DNA of 18,261 nucleotides. It comes from JAKQIM01 sp964633225. Lineage in GTDB: Bacteria; Chloroflexota; Anaerolineae; Anaerolineales; UBA4823. The stretch covers positions 1 through 18,261 of the forward strand of contig CAZWFQ010000064.1 of assembly GCA_964633225.1 (NCBI GenBank), in the 5' to 3' direction. This document shows positions 1-7,881 of this stretch, in pieces; the stretch's first letter is position 1, and each line of letters starts with the position of its first letter. The position numbers and the translations under genes were made by a program. Below the pieces are notes generated by a model, which ran no database searches, had not been told where the DNA came from, and worked only from the letters and a program-made list of their open reading frames with translations.

Positions 1-76
1 GCCGCTGGCCGTGTTGGCCCTGTTTGGCATCTACAAGCTGTGGCCGCGCCTGCGTTTCAAAAAGAAACGCAAGTAA
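1..76 (+). CDS. C-terminal end of a membrane protein (partial)
   Basis: Only the last 24 codons are in the window, read in the frame starting at base 2 and ending with TAA at 74-76. The peptide begins PLAVLALFGIYKLW, a hydrophobic stretch that could be the end of a transmembrane helix. It ends in a strongly basic tail (RLRFKKKRK), which by the positive-inside rule would lie in the cytoplasm. Nothing more about function can be said. The gene converges on the small minus-strand gene at 110-301, and a hairpin lies between them. That this is coding rests on the open frame and the typical helix-plus-basic-tail composition. Confidence 0.6.
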   Translation, partial: PLAVLALFGIYKLWPRLRFKKKRK

Positions 77-80
77 AGGC

Positions 81-123
81 TGTGGGGTTGGCGAAAATGA
101 GCTCCATTTTTACCGGCCCCACA
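81..123. terminator. Hairpin between convergent genes
   Basis: TGTGGGG at 81-87 pairs with CCCCACA at 117-123, and AAAATG at 94-99 pairs with CATTTT at 105-110 around the loop AGCTC. The bases between the two blocks pair partly, with G-U pairs and one mismatch, giving a stem of about 19 positions. It lies just after the plus-strand stop at 76 and covers the minus-strand stop at 110-112. There is no clean T-tract on the plus side, so its role as a bidirectional terminator is inferred from position. Confidence 0.5.
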
Positions 124-301
124 ATTCTCTCTCCAATTCCAGGCATTCTTCACATAACGGCATTTCAACCACGTAGACCGCATCCAGCCCCACATGCACC
201 GTCAGCATAACCACCGCCAGGCGCCCGCAGTCGCAGCGCAGCTTGCGGCCGCGTTTAGCCGCATCCTTAGGTTCATCCGCAGCAGGGATAGAGCGAATCA
301 T
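110..301 (-). CDS. Small putative zinc-binding protein
   Basis: The 63-residue protein has a basic N-terminal third and two cysteine pairs, C23-x-C25 (RCDCGR) and C50-x-x-C53 (LCEECLE). This spacing suggests a single zinc-ribbon-like fold. I do not recognise a named family, so the function is unknown. Zinc binding is inferred from the cysteines. It ends in an acidic helix-like segment (LELERELWGR). The ATG at 301 has no Shine-Dalgarno sequence, but a very good promoter sits immediately upstream (TTGCCA, 16-base spacer, TACAAT, then 9 bases to the ATG). The mRNA would therefore have almost no leader. That promoter, together with the cysteine pattern, is the main reason to treat this short frame as a real gene. 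Confidence 0.62.
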   Translation of the reverse strand: MIRSIPAADEPKDAAKRGRKLRCDCGRLAVVMLTVHVGLDAVYVVEMPLCEECLELERELWGR

Positions 302-310
302 GACAACTTG

Positions 311-338
311 ATTGTAAGGAACCCAACGCCCCTGGCAA
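311..338 (-). promoter_or_regulatory. Sigma-70-type promoter of the small zinc-binding gene
   Basis: On the minus strand, TTGCCA (333-338) is followed by a 16-base spacer and TACAAT (311-316). Each box matches the consensus at five of six positions. The start codon at 301 is 9 bases beyond the -10 box, so transcription would begin within about 3 bases of the ATG. Confidence 0.6.
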
Positions 339-387
339 GGGGGATTAACAGGTTAAACTTTGGGGGGATGGGATTGCGGCACATCCC

Positions 388-418
388 TTGTTCAATCAAC
401 GGCTTTTTAATGTATAAT
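388..418 (+). promoter_or_regulatory. Promoter of the large surface-protein gene
   Basis: A perfect TATAAT is at 413-418. The best -35 match is TTGTTC at 388-393 with a long 19-base spacer. The predicted start near 425 gives a leader of just under 100 bases before the ATG at 523, unlike the leaderless genes elsewhere in the window. The 302-522 interval holds this promoter and the divergent one above. I see no other gene in it. Confidence 0.5.
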
Positions 419-522
419 GATTACGATCGTCATATTCCTTCCATAACCGCCAGATCACACCAGCACTACCAGCCCCCATCTCCGATGCCCAATGAACTGA
501 ATATTTCCAAAAGGAGCACCCT

Positions 523-3500
523 ATGTTACCCAAACAGCGTATTCTTATGATCTTGGTTGTCCTGTTACTTTCTCTGGGATTGACCAGCGCCGCATTGGCG
601 GCTGCCAATCTCACAGAAGGTGCCTTATCTCAAAACCAGCCTGCGGCGGTTGAGCCGCGCCTCACCATCAACGAAACCCATGACCATGTGCAGGTAGAGG
701 GCGAGTCCAACGTCCCGGTCACGGTCACCGTGGCTGGCAAAGCCGTGATCACCGGCATGACGAACAGCGAGGGGTGGTTCGGTTCTTGGGAGTGGGACTG
801 GAACCCGGCAGCCCCCAATATTGAGCCAGGGGATGTCATCACGGTCGAGTCAGCCAGCGAGCAAAGCGCGGTCTCTCCGGTGGGCGAGATCAGCTACGAT
901 GTGGATTACGAAGCCGACATCGCCTACGGCACGCTGGACGTGCCCGGCTTCACCCAAACCCTGAGGGCCGGCTGCGAGGTCTGGGACAACGACACCCCAA
1001 TCAGCATCTTCACCGACACCGTCCAGCCGGACGGCGGCACTTTCACCTGTGATTATGGCGCCATCGGCTTGGACTTACACCCCGAGCAGCATACCGTCAA
1101 CCTGATCTATTGGGAACCGGATGGCGACCGGGTGGTTTACGAATACCGCCAGCCCCACCTGGAAGTCAACTACGCCCATGATTGGGTGGCTTTGTACACC
1201 GCTCCCTGGGCCACAGCCTCCATCAACGTCAATGGGGCCTACACCGTCACCGGCCGGGCCAATGGAGACGGCTGGTTCAACTCAAATGAATGGCCCTGGG
1301 ATCCAGAACAACCTAATCTATCGTCCGGAGACGCCATCATGGCTGAAACGGTGAACCGCCAGCTTGCTGTAGACCCGGTCGGTGCAATTCCTATCACCGT
1401 AGATTATGATGAAGAAATCGTCGCTGGAACCATCCAGGCGCCCTGGTTCAGCCCGCTCACCCTCACCGTGAGCTGTGAGATATGGGTAGAGAACGGCGAA
1501 TCCATCCGGGTTGAAGGGGTTGACCCCGACGGCGGCAGCTTTACCTGCGACTTCACAGATGTTGGCTGGGACCTCCAGCTAACAGACCAGATTGCCGTAC
1601 GCTATCGAGAGCCAGATGGCGACAGCGTGATCAACATCTTCGAGCCGCCCTGGATGCGCGTCAATTATGGGCACAACTGGGTCGGCGGCAACTACCCAGC
1701 CGGGCACACCTTCACCATCACCGTCACCGATGAGAGCGGCGACATCACGCGCGGCGTGGCAATCGTCGAAAGCCAGCCCAATTGGGGTTGGGGCAACAAC
1801 GATGGTTTCGACACCCAAGATGATTGGGGCCCCAGCGGAGCGCCAGATATCCAGGTGGGGGATTGGGTCTACATCGAAGCCGATGACGGCTATACCAACA
1901 CCATCCAGGTCGGCGAGATCGGCGGCGAGCTGAACATCGCGACTGACAGCATCAGCGGCGCCATCGATGCCCCCTGGTTCAGCGATGATTTGCCCATCGA
2001 GTGCCACCCCTGGGGCGCACCCGGGGGCACACCCGGCAAGAATTCTACCGCCGGCCCGGATGGCGACCCGACCTACTCCTGCGCCTGGGATCCTAACACT
2101 GAATGGGATATCCAGCCCGGGCAGGATGTGGGCGTGATGTACATCGAGCCAGACCTGGATCGCGTGATGAACGTCTTCTCTGAACCCGCTCCCGATCTGA
2201 GACTCGAAATGTGGACCGAGGGCAGCATGCAGGTCCCACCCGGCGGCACTTCGGTCTTTACCATCCGCTATATTAACGATGGCGATGCCACCGCCGACAG
2301 CTTCACCATCTCAGATACCCTGCCTGTTTCCACCTCCTACGCCGGCGACAGCAGCGGCGTCACGCCTACGATTGGCGCCGGTTGGGTGGCCTGGGAATTG
2401 GGGCCCCTGGCGCCGGGCGCAGACGGGCGCTTCCAGGTCTTTGTGACCAACCACGCCAATCCCGGTGACGAACTGTGGAACCGGGTGGAGGTCTTCTTGC
2501 CCTTTGACCGCAATTGGGACAACAACCGCGCCGAAGCCAATGCATCGGTGGTTGAGGGCGCCTCCGACCTGTACGCCAACAAGAACCCCGTGCCTGGCGA
2601 CCCAACCCCCGGGCAGACCATGCTGTGGGAGATCGACTATGGCAACAACCAGCCCGTGGGCAGCGGCCCGGTGGTACTCACCGAGACCCTGCCGCTCAGC
2701 ACCAGCGTGGTGGAGTGGTACTCGCAAAACGGCTTCGGCGGCTGGCAAGAAATCACCTCAGAACCCGGACTGTTGGTGCTGGGAGCGCCCGGCATCCCCG
2801 GCTGGTGGGGCGACCGCCTGATCCTGCAGCTAGAAATTGATAGCGCCGTGGCTTACGGCACCCAACTGACCAACACGGTTGAGATCAGCACCCCCACCGA
2901 GCTGAGCACGACGACCGGCGATAACTACCAGATGCGGGATGACGTGTGGGTCAGCCCGCCGCGCTGGGATGTCACCCTCTGGAAAGATTTGAACTGGGGC
3001 GTGATGGTGCCCGGCCATGAACTGGGATATAACCTCAGTTTCCGCAACCACGGCAATATGGCCGGCGATGTGCTGCTGACCGATACCCTGCCCGCAGGCA
3101 CCAGCTTTGTGGAAGCCTGGCTGAATACAGGTCAAACGCAGGTACCTTTCCCGCCCGACAGCGTGGTGGATGGCGTTTTAACCTGGCACTGGGATATGCT
3201 CGAACCCGGCGAATACCATGATATCGCTGTGCGCGTGCAGATCGACCCTGATACCCTGCCCGGGACAGAGATCGTCAACTGCGCCGAGATCGCCATCGAC
3301 GGCCCAGATAGCTGGCCTTACGACAACCACCGCTGCCTGGCCGATACCGTGCGCGATGCCGGCCCNNNNNNNNNNNNNNNNNNNNNNNNNNNNNNNNNNN
3401 NNNNNNNNNNNNNNNNNNNNNNNNNNNNNNNNNNNNNNNNNNNNNNNNNNNNNNNNNNNNNNNNNTCGAAGTCCCCCTGGCTGAGGATATTTATCCGGAC

Positions 3501-4592
3501 GACAATGATGATGAAGATATCGCCATGACCGGCCCGGATGTGTTCATCGAGAAGTGGCTCAGCGGCGGAGAGCCCCGCCCCGGAGAGATCGTCACCTTCA
3601 CGGTCATGTTCGGCAACCACAACGGCTGGCCCTGGGATGGCGACGATCAATTCAGCAGCCACATCACCGACACCCTGCCGGCTGAGATGACCTTCATCAC
3701 CACCACAGCCCCCTGGAACCCGGCCGATACCTGGACACCGGATGTGATCGTGGACAATCAGCTTGTTTGGGGTTGGGGGCCCATGTGGGCTAACAGCATC
3801 TGGTTTTACGACATCGTGGTGCAGATCACCGATACGGTGGTAAGCGGCGATGTGCTCACCAACATCATCGAAGCCTACGGTGACAGCCCCAACGATATTG
3901 AAGCCAATTGGGACAACAACGTCTTTGCCCTGCCGGTCACCATCCTGGCCCCGGCTTTCGAGGTCAGCAAGCAAGCCGAAACATCTATGGTCGCCGGCAC
4001 CGAGGTGCTTTACACCCTGCTGGTCACCAACACCGGCAATGCAGATGGCAGCGGCGTGGTGCTCAGCGACACCTTGCCCGCCAACATAGACTTCGGCGAT
4101 AGCGACGGCACCCTGACTGATGATGATGTGCTCTGGAATTTCGCCAGTGTGGGTCCTGGGGCCAGCGTCTCGGGCTGGTTCTCAGGCACCCTGGCCTGCA
4201 GCGCCGGGCTGGTGGTGAATAATGCGCATTACCAGGTGGTCGGCAGCGACCAGGGCATTACCAGCCCGGAGGGCAATCCGGTCAGCTTCACCATCCTCGA
4301 GCCCACCATCAGCGTCAGCTTCACCCAGTCGGCAGCCAGCATCCCCATGGGTGGCAGCGTCGACTTCAGCGCTGTGACCAGCACAGATGGCACCGCCCTG
4401 ACTTACGCCTGGGACTTCGGCGACGACGGCACCAGCACCGAGGCAGCCCCCAGCCATACCTATGCCAACTCGGGCACCTACACGGTGAGCCTCACCGTCA
4501 CCGATGGCTGCGGCTACGCTGAAACGGTCACCGTCACCACCGCGGTAACGGTCGACCGGCTGCACTTCTTCCTGCCGGTGGTCTACAAGTAA
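523..4592 (+). CDS. Large secreted surface protein: three Trp-rich repeats, DUF11-like repeats, PKD domain (contains assembly gap)
   Basis: The ATG at 523 follows AAGGAG with 6 bases spacing. Residues 1-28 form a signal peptide (KQR, hydrophobic core, cleavage near ALAAA). Residues 46-209, 212-375 and 378-555 are three tandem repeats of 164-178 residues, each with a GWF/W-rich start, a GD turn, an APWF or PGF motif, two cysteines about 25 apart and a final EPD-D-V block. DUF11-like beta domains follow at about 558-680, 682-810 and 812-945, each with a DTLP-type or ETLP motif. The frame then meets 100 N at 3366-3465. Beyond the gap the same protein resumes in another frame (codons from 3468, EVPLAEDIYPDD) with two more DUF11-like domains, a PKD domain (YAWDFGDDG, about 4303-4550) and the tail FFLPVVYK. 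The frame shift is an artefact of the arbitrary gap length. The protein is probably extracellular, structural or adhesive, with no visible catalytic motif. A hairpin terminator follows. Confidence 0.88.
3366..3465. other. Assembly gap of 100 N inside the surface-protein gene
   Basis: Exactly 100 N, a usual placeholder for an unknown distance. The flanking sequences encode the same kind of protein in frames that do not match across the placeholder. True gap length is unknown. Given the repetitive domain structure, one or more DUF11-like domains could be missing. Confidence 0.98.
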
Positions 4593-4606
4593 CAACCTAA
4601 ATTCCG

Positions 4607-4653
4607 AAAAAGAAGATGATGCGGGGCCAAAGGCCCCACATCATCTTCTTTTT
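4607..4653. terminator. Bidirectional intrinsic terminator
   Basis: The left arm 4607-4628 and right arm 4632-4653 pair over 22 positions with one mismatch around an AAA loop. The GC-rich GGGGCC/GGCCCC pairs are nearest the loop, with A-tracts on the left and T-tracts on the right. On either strand the hairpin is followed by a U-run, so it can stop both the surface-protein transcript and the minus-strand operon. Its right arm encodes the last codons (KKRR, stop) of the minus-strand nucleotidyltransferase gene. Confidence 0.9.
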
Positions 4654-5453
4654 TTGAATTCTTGGATGTAGCGGACGAATTCCAGGGTGCGCGCAAAATC
4701 CTGCGGGTCGGCGGGCGTGCGCACCGAAACTTCAGGCAAGGGCCGCGTGGCCCAGGTGCGGTCGATCAGGTCGCGCCAGCCTGGGTCCAGGTTGGCCTTG
4801 GCCCACTCGGCCCCGGCGCGCTTCGAGCCGGTATCGCCAACGATCAGGTCGCGCAGCATACGGCAAAAGCTCAGCACGATGAAGCCCTGGTAGAAGCGGT
4901 TGTTGAAGCGCTCTGGCTCAGCCAGGATCTCTGCCCCCCATTCGTTGATCGTCGCCAGGATATCGCCCCTCAGCACCTGCACCGGAATCGGATCCACCAG
5001 CCCACGCATCACCGGCAGGCTGAGCGGCGCAGGCCCGGCCAGCGCAATGCCATATTGGCGCACCGTCCAGCGTACCACCACCGTGTTGCAGTGGGTTGAG
5101 CGCACCAGGGCGCGGCTGCCGTTATCCAGGTACCACAGGTCTTCGCCCTGACGCTGATAGTCTTTGAGCACATCCTTGGGGAAGTAAGAGCCTTCCAGGT
5201 GTTTGGCCCAGGCACAGTCCAGGTCGTAGACGGCGGCATGCGCTTCTTGCAGGGCACGAACCTGGGCTTCGGTCAGTGCATCTTCCACCACCATCGTAAA
5301 ATCCACATCGCTGTGCTCGTCGAAATCGCCAACTGCAAATGAGCCCTGCAAACAGGCGGCCACAAAGCTGCTGCCCAGGGCCACTTGCACGCGGCCGACC
5401 AATGTATCCAGGACGGCGTTAAGATCGGGATACGGGGTTGGGTGAAATTCCAT
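4641..5453 (-). CDS. AadA-like nucleotidyltransferase with DUF4111-type C-terminal domain
   Basis: The 270-residue protein carries the nucleotidyltransferase signature G37-S38 followed by D49-x-D51 (QGSFAVGDFDEHSDVDF), which in this superfamily binds the metal-NTP. Near the C-terminus, SKRAGAEWA (about 210-218) resembles the SK-AA-W segment of AadA-type aminoglycoside adenylyltransferases. It could therefore nucleotidylate a small hydroxylated substrate. Resistance activity is inferred only from family resemblance. I chose ATG 5453 because AAAGGA stands 5 bases upstream. An ATG 21 bases earlier (5474) has no ribosome site. The gene overlaps the 3' end of the hydrolase gene by 35 bases, which suggests translational coupling. 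It is the last gene of the minus-strand cluster, and its stop lies inside the shared terminator. Confidence 0.82.
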   Translation of the reverse strand: MEFHPTPYPDLNAVLDTLVGRVQVALGSSFVAACLQGSFAVGDFDEHSDVDFTMVVEDALTEAQVRALQEAHAAVYDLDCAWAKHLEGSYFPKDVLKDYQRQGEDLWYLDNGSRALVRSTHCNTVVVRWTVRQYGIALAGPAPLSLPVMRGLVDPIPVQVLRGDILATINEWGAEILAEPERFNNRFYQGFIVLSFCRMLRDLIVGDTGSKRAGAEWAKANLDPGWRDLIDRTWATRPLPEVSVRTPADPQDFARTLEFVRYIQEFKKRR

Positions 5454-6504
5454 AATGGTCCTTTTTTCGCACATACAGCGAGGCCGTCAGCCAGGGCAGC
5501 AGGCCATCGGAGAGGAAATAAGTCATCCAATTAGCCCGGCGCGGCGGTTGGGGGCCCTTGGGCTGGGGCGGCACATCCGGCAGGCTCACATTCGCCAGGG
5601 TAAAGCCCTCCCCTTCGGCCTGGGTGCGCTCAGCCAGCACGCTGCCACCCTCGTCCACCAGCTTGCAGCCAGTGATCATGGGACACGTGAGGCTTAACGG
5701 CAGGGCTTTGAGACCATTGATGGCCAGGTGGCGGATGATCCACGGCATCACCGGCAGGTACAGTGCCGCCAAGGCCCGGCTGCGCGGCAAGTCTGAATGG
5801 AACTGCCCACAACCCACCGAGCAAGCCGCCGGCACGCCCAGCCAGGCCGCCTGCTCATCCAGCATGCGCCCAAAGACGTGCCTACCCGTATCGCGCATGC
5901 CCCGCATCAGTGGGCCGGCATCTTCCAACGAAAAGGACTTGCCATCGGTAAAAGCGTAGGTGGGGTTGCTGGCATCGGGCGGGCAAGAGCAGACCAGCAT
6001 CAACTGCACCCGCCCGGCGTATTCTCTCCACAAATTGCGGTGCGCCACATCCCAACAGATCATCAAGCCAATACGGCCCAGGCTGGTCTCTGCCACCGCT
6101 CCCCCCTGCCCCCGGCAGAAGTAGGCCCGCTCCCAACCCCAGGGGTAGCGCTTGTCATAACGCCAGGTGCGCCCATCCGGCGCCACCAGCAACAGGGCGT
6201 TGTAGATCTCATCGCCTGCGCAGCCCGGCCCATCTCTTAGCAGCAGCGAACCTGCCAGGTGCAGGTCCAGCCGGGCCGCGCTGGCCTTGAGCCAGCCCAG
6301 CGTGGGGCCGTCGATGGATTCAGCCCGGGCATAGTTTTCATCCACATAGGCGTAGCCGGTGTTGAACAATTCGGGCAGCACCGCCAGCCGCGCCCCCGCC
6401 GCGGCCGCCTGTTGCAAGATCAACCCGGCGCGCCCCAGGCGCTCTGCGCGCGGGGCAGGGGTCACTTCCATTTGAATTGCGGCGATGGTCAAGTCTGTGG
6501 GCAT
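5419..6504 (-). CDS. Carbon-nitrogen hydrolase (nitrilase superfamily)
   Basis: The protein has the three catalytic elements of the nitrilase superfamily in order: E45 (VLPELFNTGY), K118 (RYDKRYPWGWE) and C150 (LMICWDVAH). Members hydrolyse amides, nitriles or carbamoyl compounds through a cysteine thioester. The substrate here cannot be told. At 361 residues it is longer than the usual 260-300, because of an extra C-terminal part from about residue 230 that includes a hydrophobic stretch (LAALYLPVMPWII) and a Pro-rich linker. This part might associate with the membrane. ATG 6504 is chosen over the ATG at 6534 because GAGGAAG precedes it at about 6 bases. It lies in the minus-strand cluster, 84 bases after the fusion gene, and overlaps the next gene by 35 bases. 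Confidence 0.85.
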   Translation of the reverse strand: MPTDLTIAAIQMEVTPAPRAERLGRAGLILQQAAAAGARLAVLPELFNTGYAYVDENYARAESIDGPTLGWLKASAARLDLHLAGSLLLRDGPGCAGDEIYNALLLVAPDGRTWRYDKRYPWGWERAYFCRGQGGAVAETSLGRIGLMICWDVAHRNLWREYAGRVQLMLVCSCPPDASNPTYAFTDGKSFSLEDAGPLMRGMRDTGRHVFGRMLDEQAAWLGVPAACSVGCGQFHSDLPRSRALAALYLPVMPWIIRHLAINGLKALPLSLTCPMITGCKLVDEGGSVLAERTQAEGEGFTLANVSLPDVPPQPKGPQPPRRANWMTYFLSDGLLPWLTASLYVRKKDHYGISPNPVSRS

Positions 6505-6588
6505 GCTAAGCTTCCTCGCCCATGGTTCGCTCACTTTTTCGGCTCAAGGCCCGGGGCCCCAGGGGCCGCCGGCAGTAGTTGATCTTAC

Positions 6589-7839
6589 CTACAGTGGCAG
6601 CACGTAGATCATCTCGCCGTCTTCGATCTCGGTGGCATGGAAACCCAGGCTCTCGTACAGCCCAATGGCCTTGAAGTTCTCCGGTTCGGTGCTTAAGCCC
6701 ACTTCTGGATACCCCTGCTGGCGCGCCTCGGCAATGATCAACTGCAGGGCAGCGCGGCCGTAGCCTTTGCCACGCTGGCCTTCAGCCATCATCAAGCGGC
6801 CAATCCAAAGTATTGGCTGGTAGGCTTCTTCATCGTAATCGGGCCCATACAGGGTGTAGCCCACCAGCTCATCCGCGTGATAAATGCAGCAAGACCGCGC
6901 CCCAGGCCAGAATTGGGCTTCGGCAACAGAATGGGCATTCGAAGCCACGTACCGGTGGTCGGGGCCGGTGGGCAGCTTGAGGCATTGGCGCCAATTGCTG
7001 CGGTCTACCGGCACCAGGTGCACACCTGACACAGGTTCGCCAGTCTCAAGAGCCGGCAGCCTGGAATTGGGCCGGTTCGGGTCAAGCGGGTCATCGTAGA
7101 GGGGCAGCCCATGCTCAGCAAAGAGCCGCTCCATCCCCGCCAGAACAGCCAGCATCACCTCCCGCAGGCGAGGCAGATCGCGGTAAGCAGCCTGCACCAG
7201 GATATCCAACAAGTCATCCAAACCTTCCGGCTTGATGGGGAATTGGCGGGCGTGGGCAATATAGCGGGCAAAGGTGACGAATGGGCGTTGGTTGATCAAC
7301 GCCAGCATCTGCAAAACGTGCAGCGTGGCATCCATCACCAGCAGGCTGATCCCTTCCAGGTTATTCTGTTCAACAGCCGTCAACACTTTGGCAAAAGCCT
7401 CTTGCAGCTCATAGCGCAGCTTAGCCGCCGCAGCCCAAAAATCCGCTTCGCTGTGCTGCGCAGTCCGCACCTGCTGCGTAATCTTCTCGACGAAGGGGGC
7501 GTTGTACACCGGCTCCAGGCGGTCTGAGGCCGACAAATGCCAGTGTGGGGCAATCCCGCTGCGCTCGCTCAGGTAGGCCTGGGGGGTGTGGTAGAAGCCC
7601 TCAATCAACATGCCATCCACCACGCGCTGGTAATACCGATCATCCCCAGGGGGCAGTTCGGTCAGGAACAGATCCAGCTCCAGGTCTGAGTAGGCCTGGT
7701 CTTCGCCGCGGGCATATGAGGCACTGGCGCCAATGCCAAGCAAATGATCGCCAAATTTCTGCTGCCAGAGCGGGACGAGCTTTTCAATGAGCGCGGCACG
7801 CTCGGCGTGGGTATGGGGTTTGAGCCCTTTGAGAGTCAT
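6589..7839 (-). CDS. Fusion of ANT(4')-like nucleotidyltransferase and GNAT acetyltransferase
   Basis: The 416-residue protein has two enzyme domains. Residues about 10-250 resemble kanamycin nucleotidyltransferase ANT(4'): IGASASYARGEDQAYSDLEL aligns with the IGVYGSLGR...YSDIE region, keeping S41, D52 and E54, with a plausible general-base glutamate at E144 (RYELQEAFAK). The usual glycine before the serine is alanine (A40). Residues about 272-416 are a GNAT domain with the acetyl-CoA loop QRGKGYG (355-361) and Y395 in GLYESLGF. The stretch RYVASNAHSVAEA is reminiscent of Blt-type polyamine acetyltransferases. The linker is Pro- and Asn-rich (PLDPNRPNSR). ATG 7839 has GGAGG 9 bases upstream, better than the in-frame TTG at 7860. 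It sits 42 bases after the glycosyltransferase gene. Substrates are unknown; a bifunctional antibiotic- or polyamine-modifying enzyme is an inference. Confidence 0.83.
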   Translation of the reverse strand: MTLKGLKPHTHAERAALIEKLVPLWQQKFGDHLLGIGASASYARGEDQAYSDLELDLFLTELPPGDDRYYQRVVDGMLIEGFYHTPQAYLSERSGIAPHWHLSASDRLEPVYNAPFVEKITQQVRTAQHSEADFWAAAAKLRYELQEAFAKVLTAVEQNNLEGISLLVMDATLHVLQMLALINQRPFVTFARYIAHARQFPIKPEGLDDLLDILVQAAYRDLPRLREVMLAVLAGMERLFAEHGLPLYDDPLDPNRPNSRLPALETGEPVSGVHLVPVDRSNWRQCLKLPTGPDHRYVASNAHSVAEAQFWPGARSCCIYHADELVGYTLYGPDYDEEAYQPILWIGRLMMAEGQRGKGYGRAALQLIIAEARQQGYPEVGLSTEPENFKAIGLYESLGFHATEIEDGEMIYVLPL

Positions 7840-7881
7840 CGAAACACACCTCCAGAGCAATTGTCGATCAAGATGATCCCC

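Noticed and set aside
194..550. Plus-strand open frame of 118 codons across the region upstream of the surface-protein gene
   Set aside because: It overlaps the zinc-binding gene, both promoters and the signal-peptide region, has no ribosome site, and its translation (His/Pro/Ser-rich) looks non-coding.
6545..6570. GC-rich palindromic run (GGCCCC-A-GGGGCC and neighbours) between the nitrilase and fusion genes
   Set aside because: A one-base loop cannot form as drawn, alternative pairings are short, and there is no T-tract. It may be a weak hairpin but does not support a terminator call within the operon.
7863..7876. GATC-type inverted repeat (GATCAAGATGATC) between two minus-strand genes, similar to GATCATTTTGATC near 15279-15291
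   Set aside because: The arms are only five bases, the two copies differ, and both are short palindromes easily produced by chance. They are too weak to call a repeat family or a terminator.
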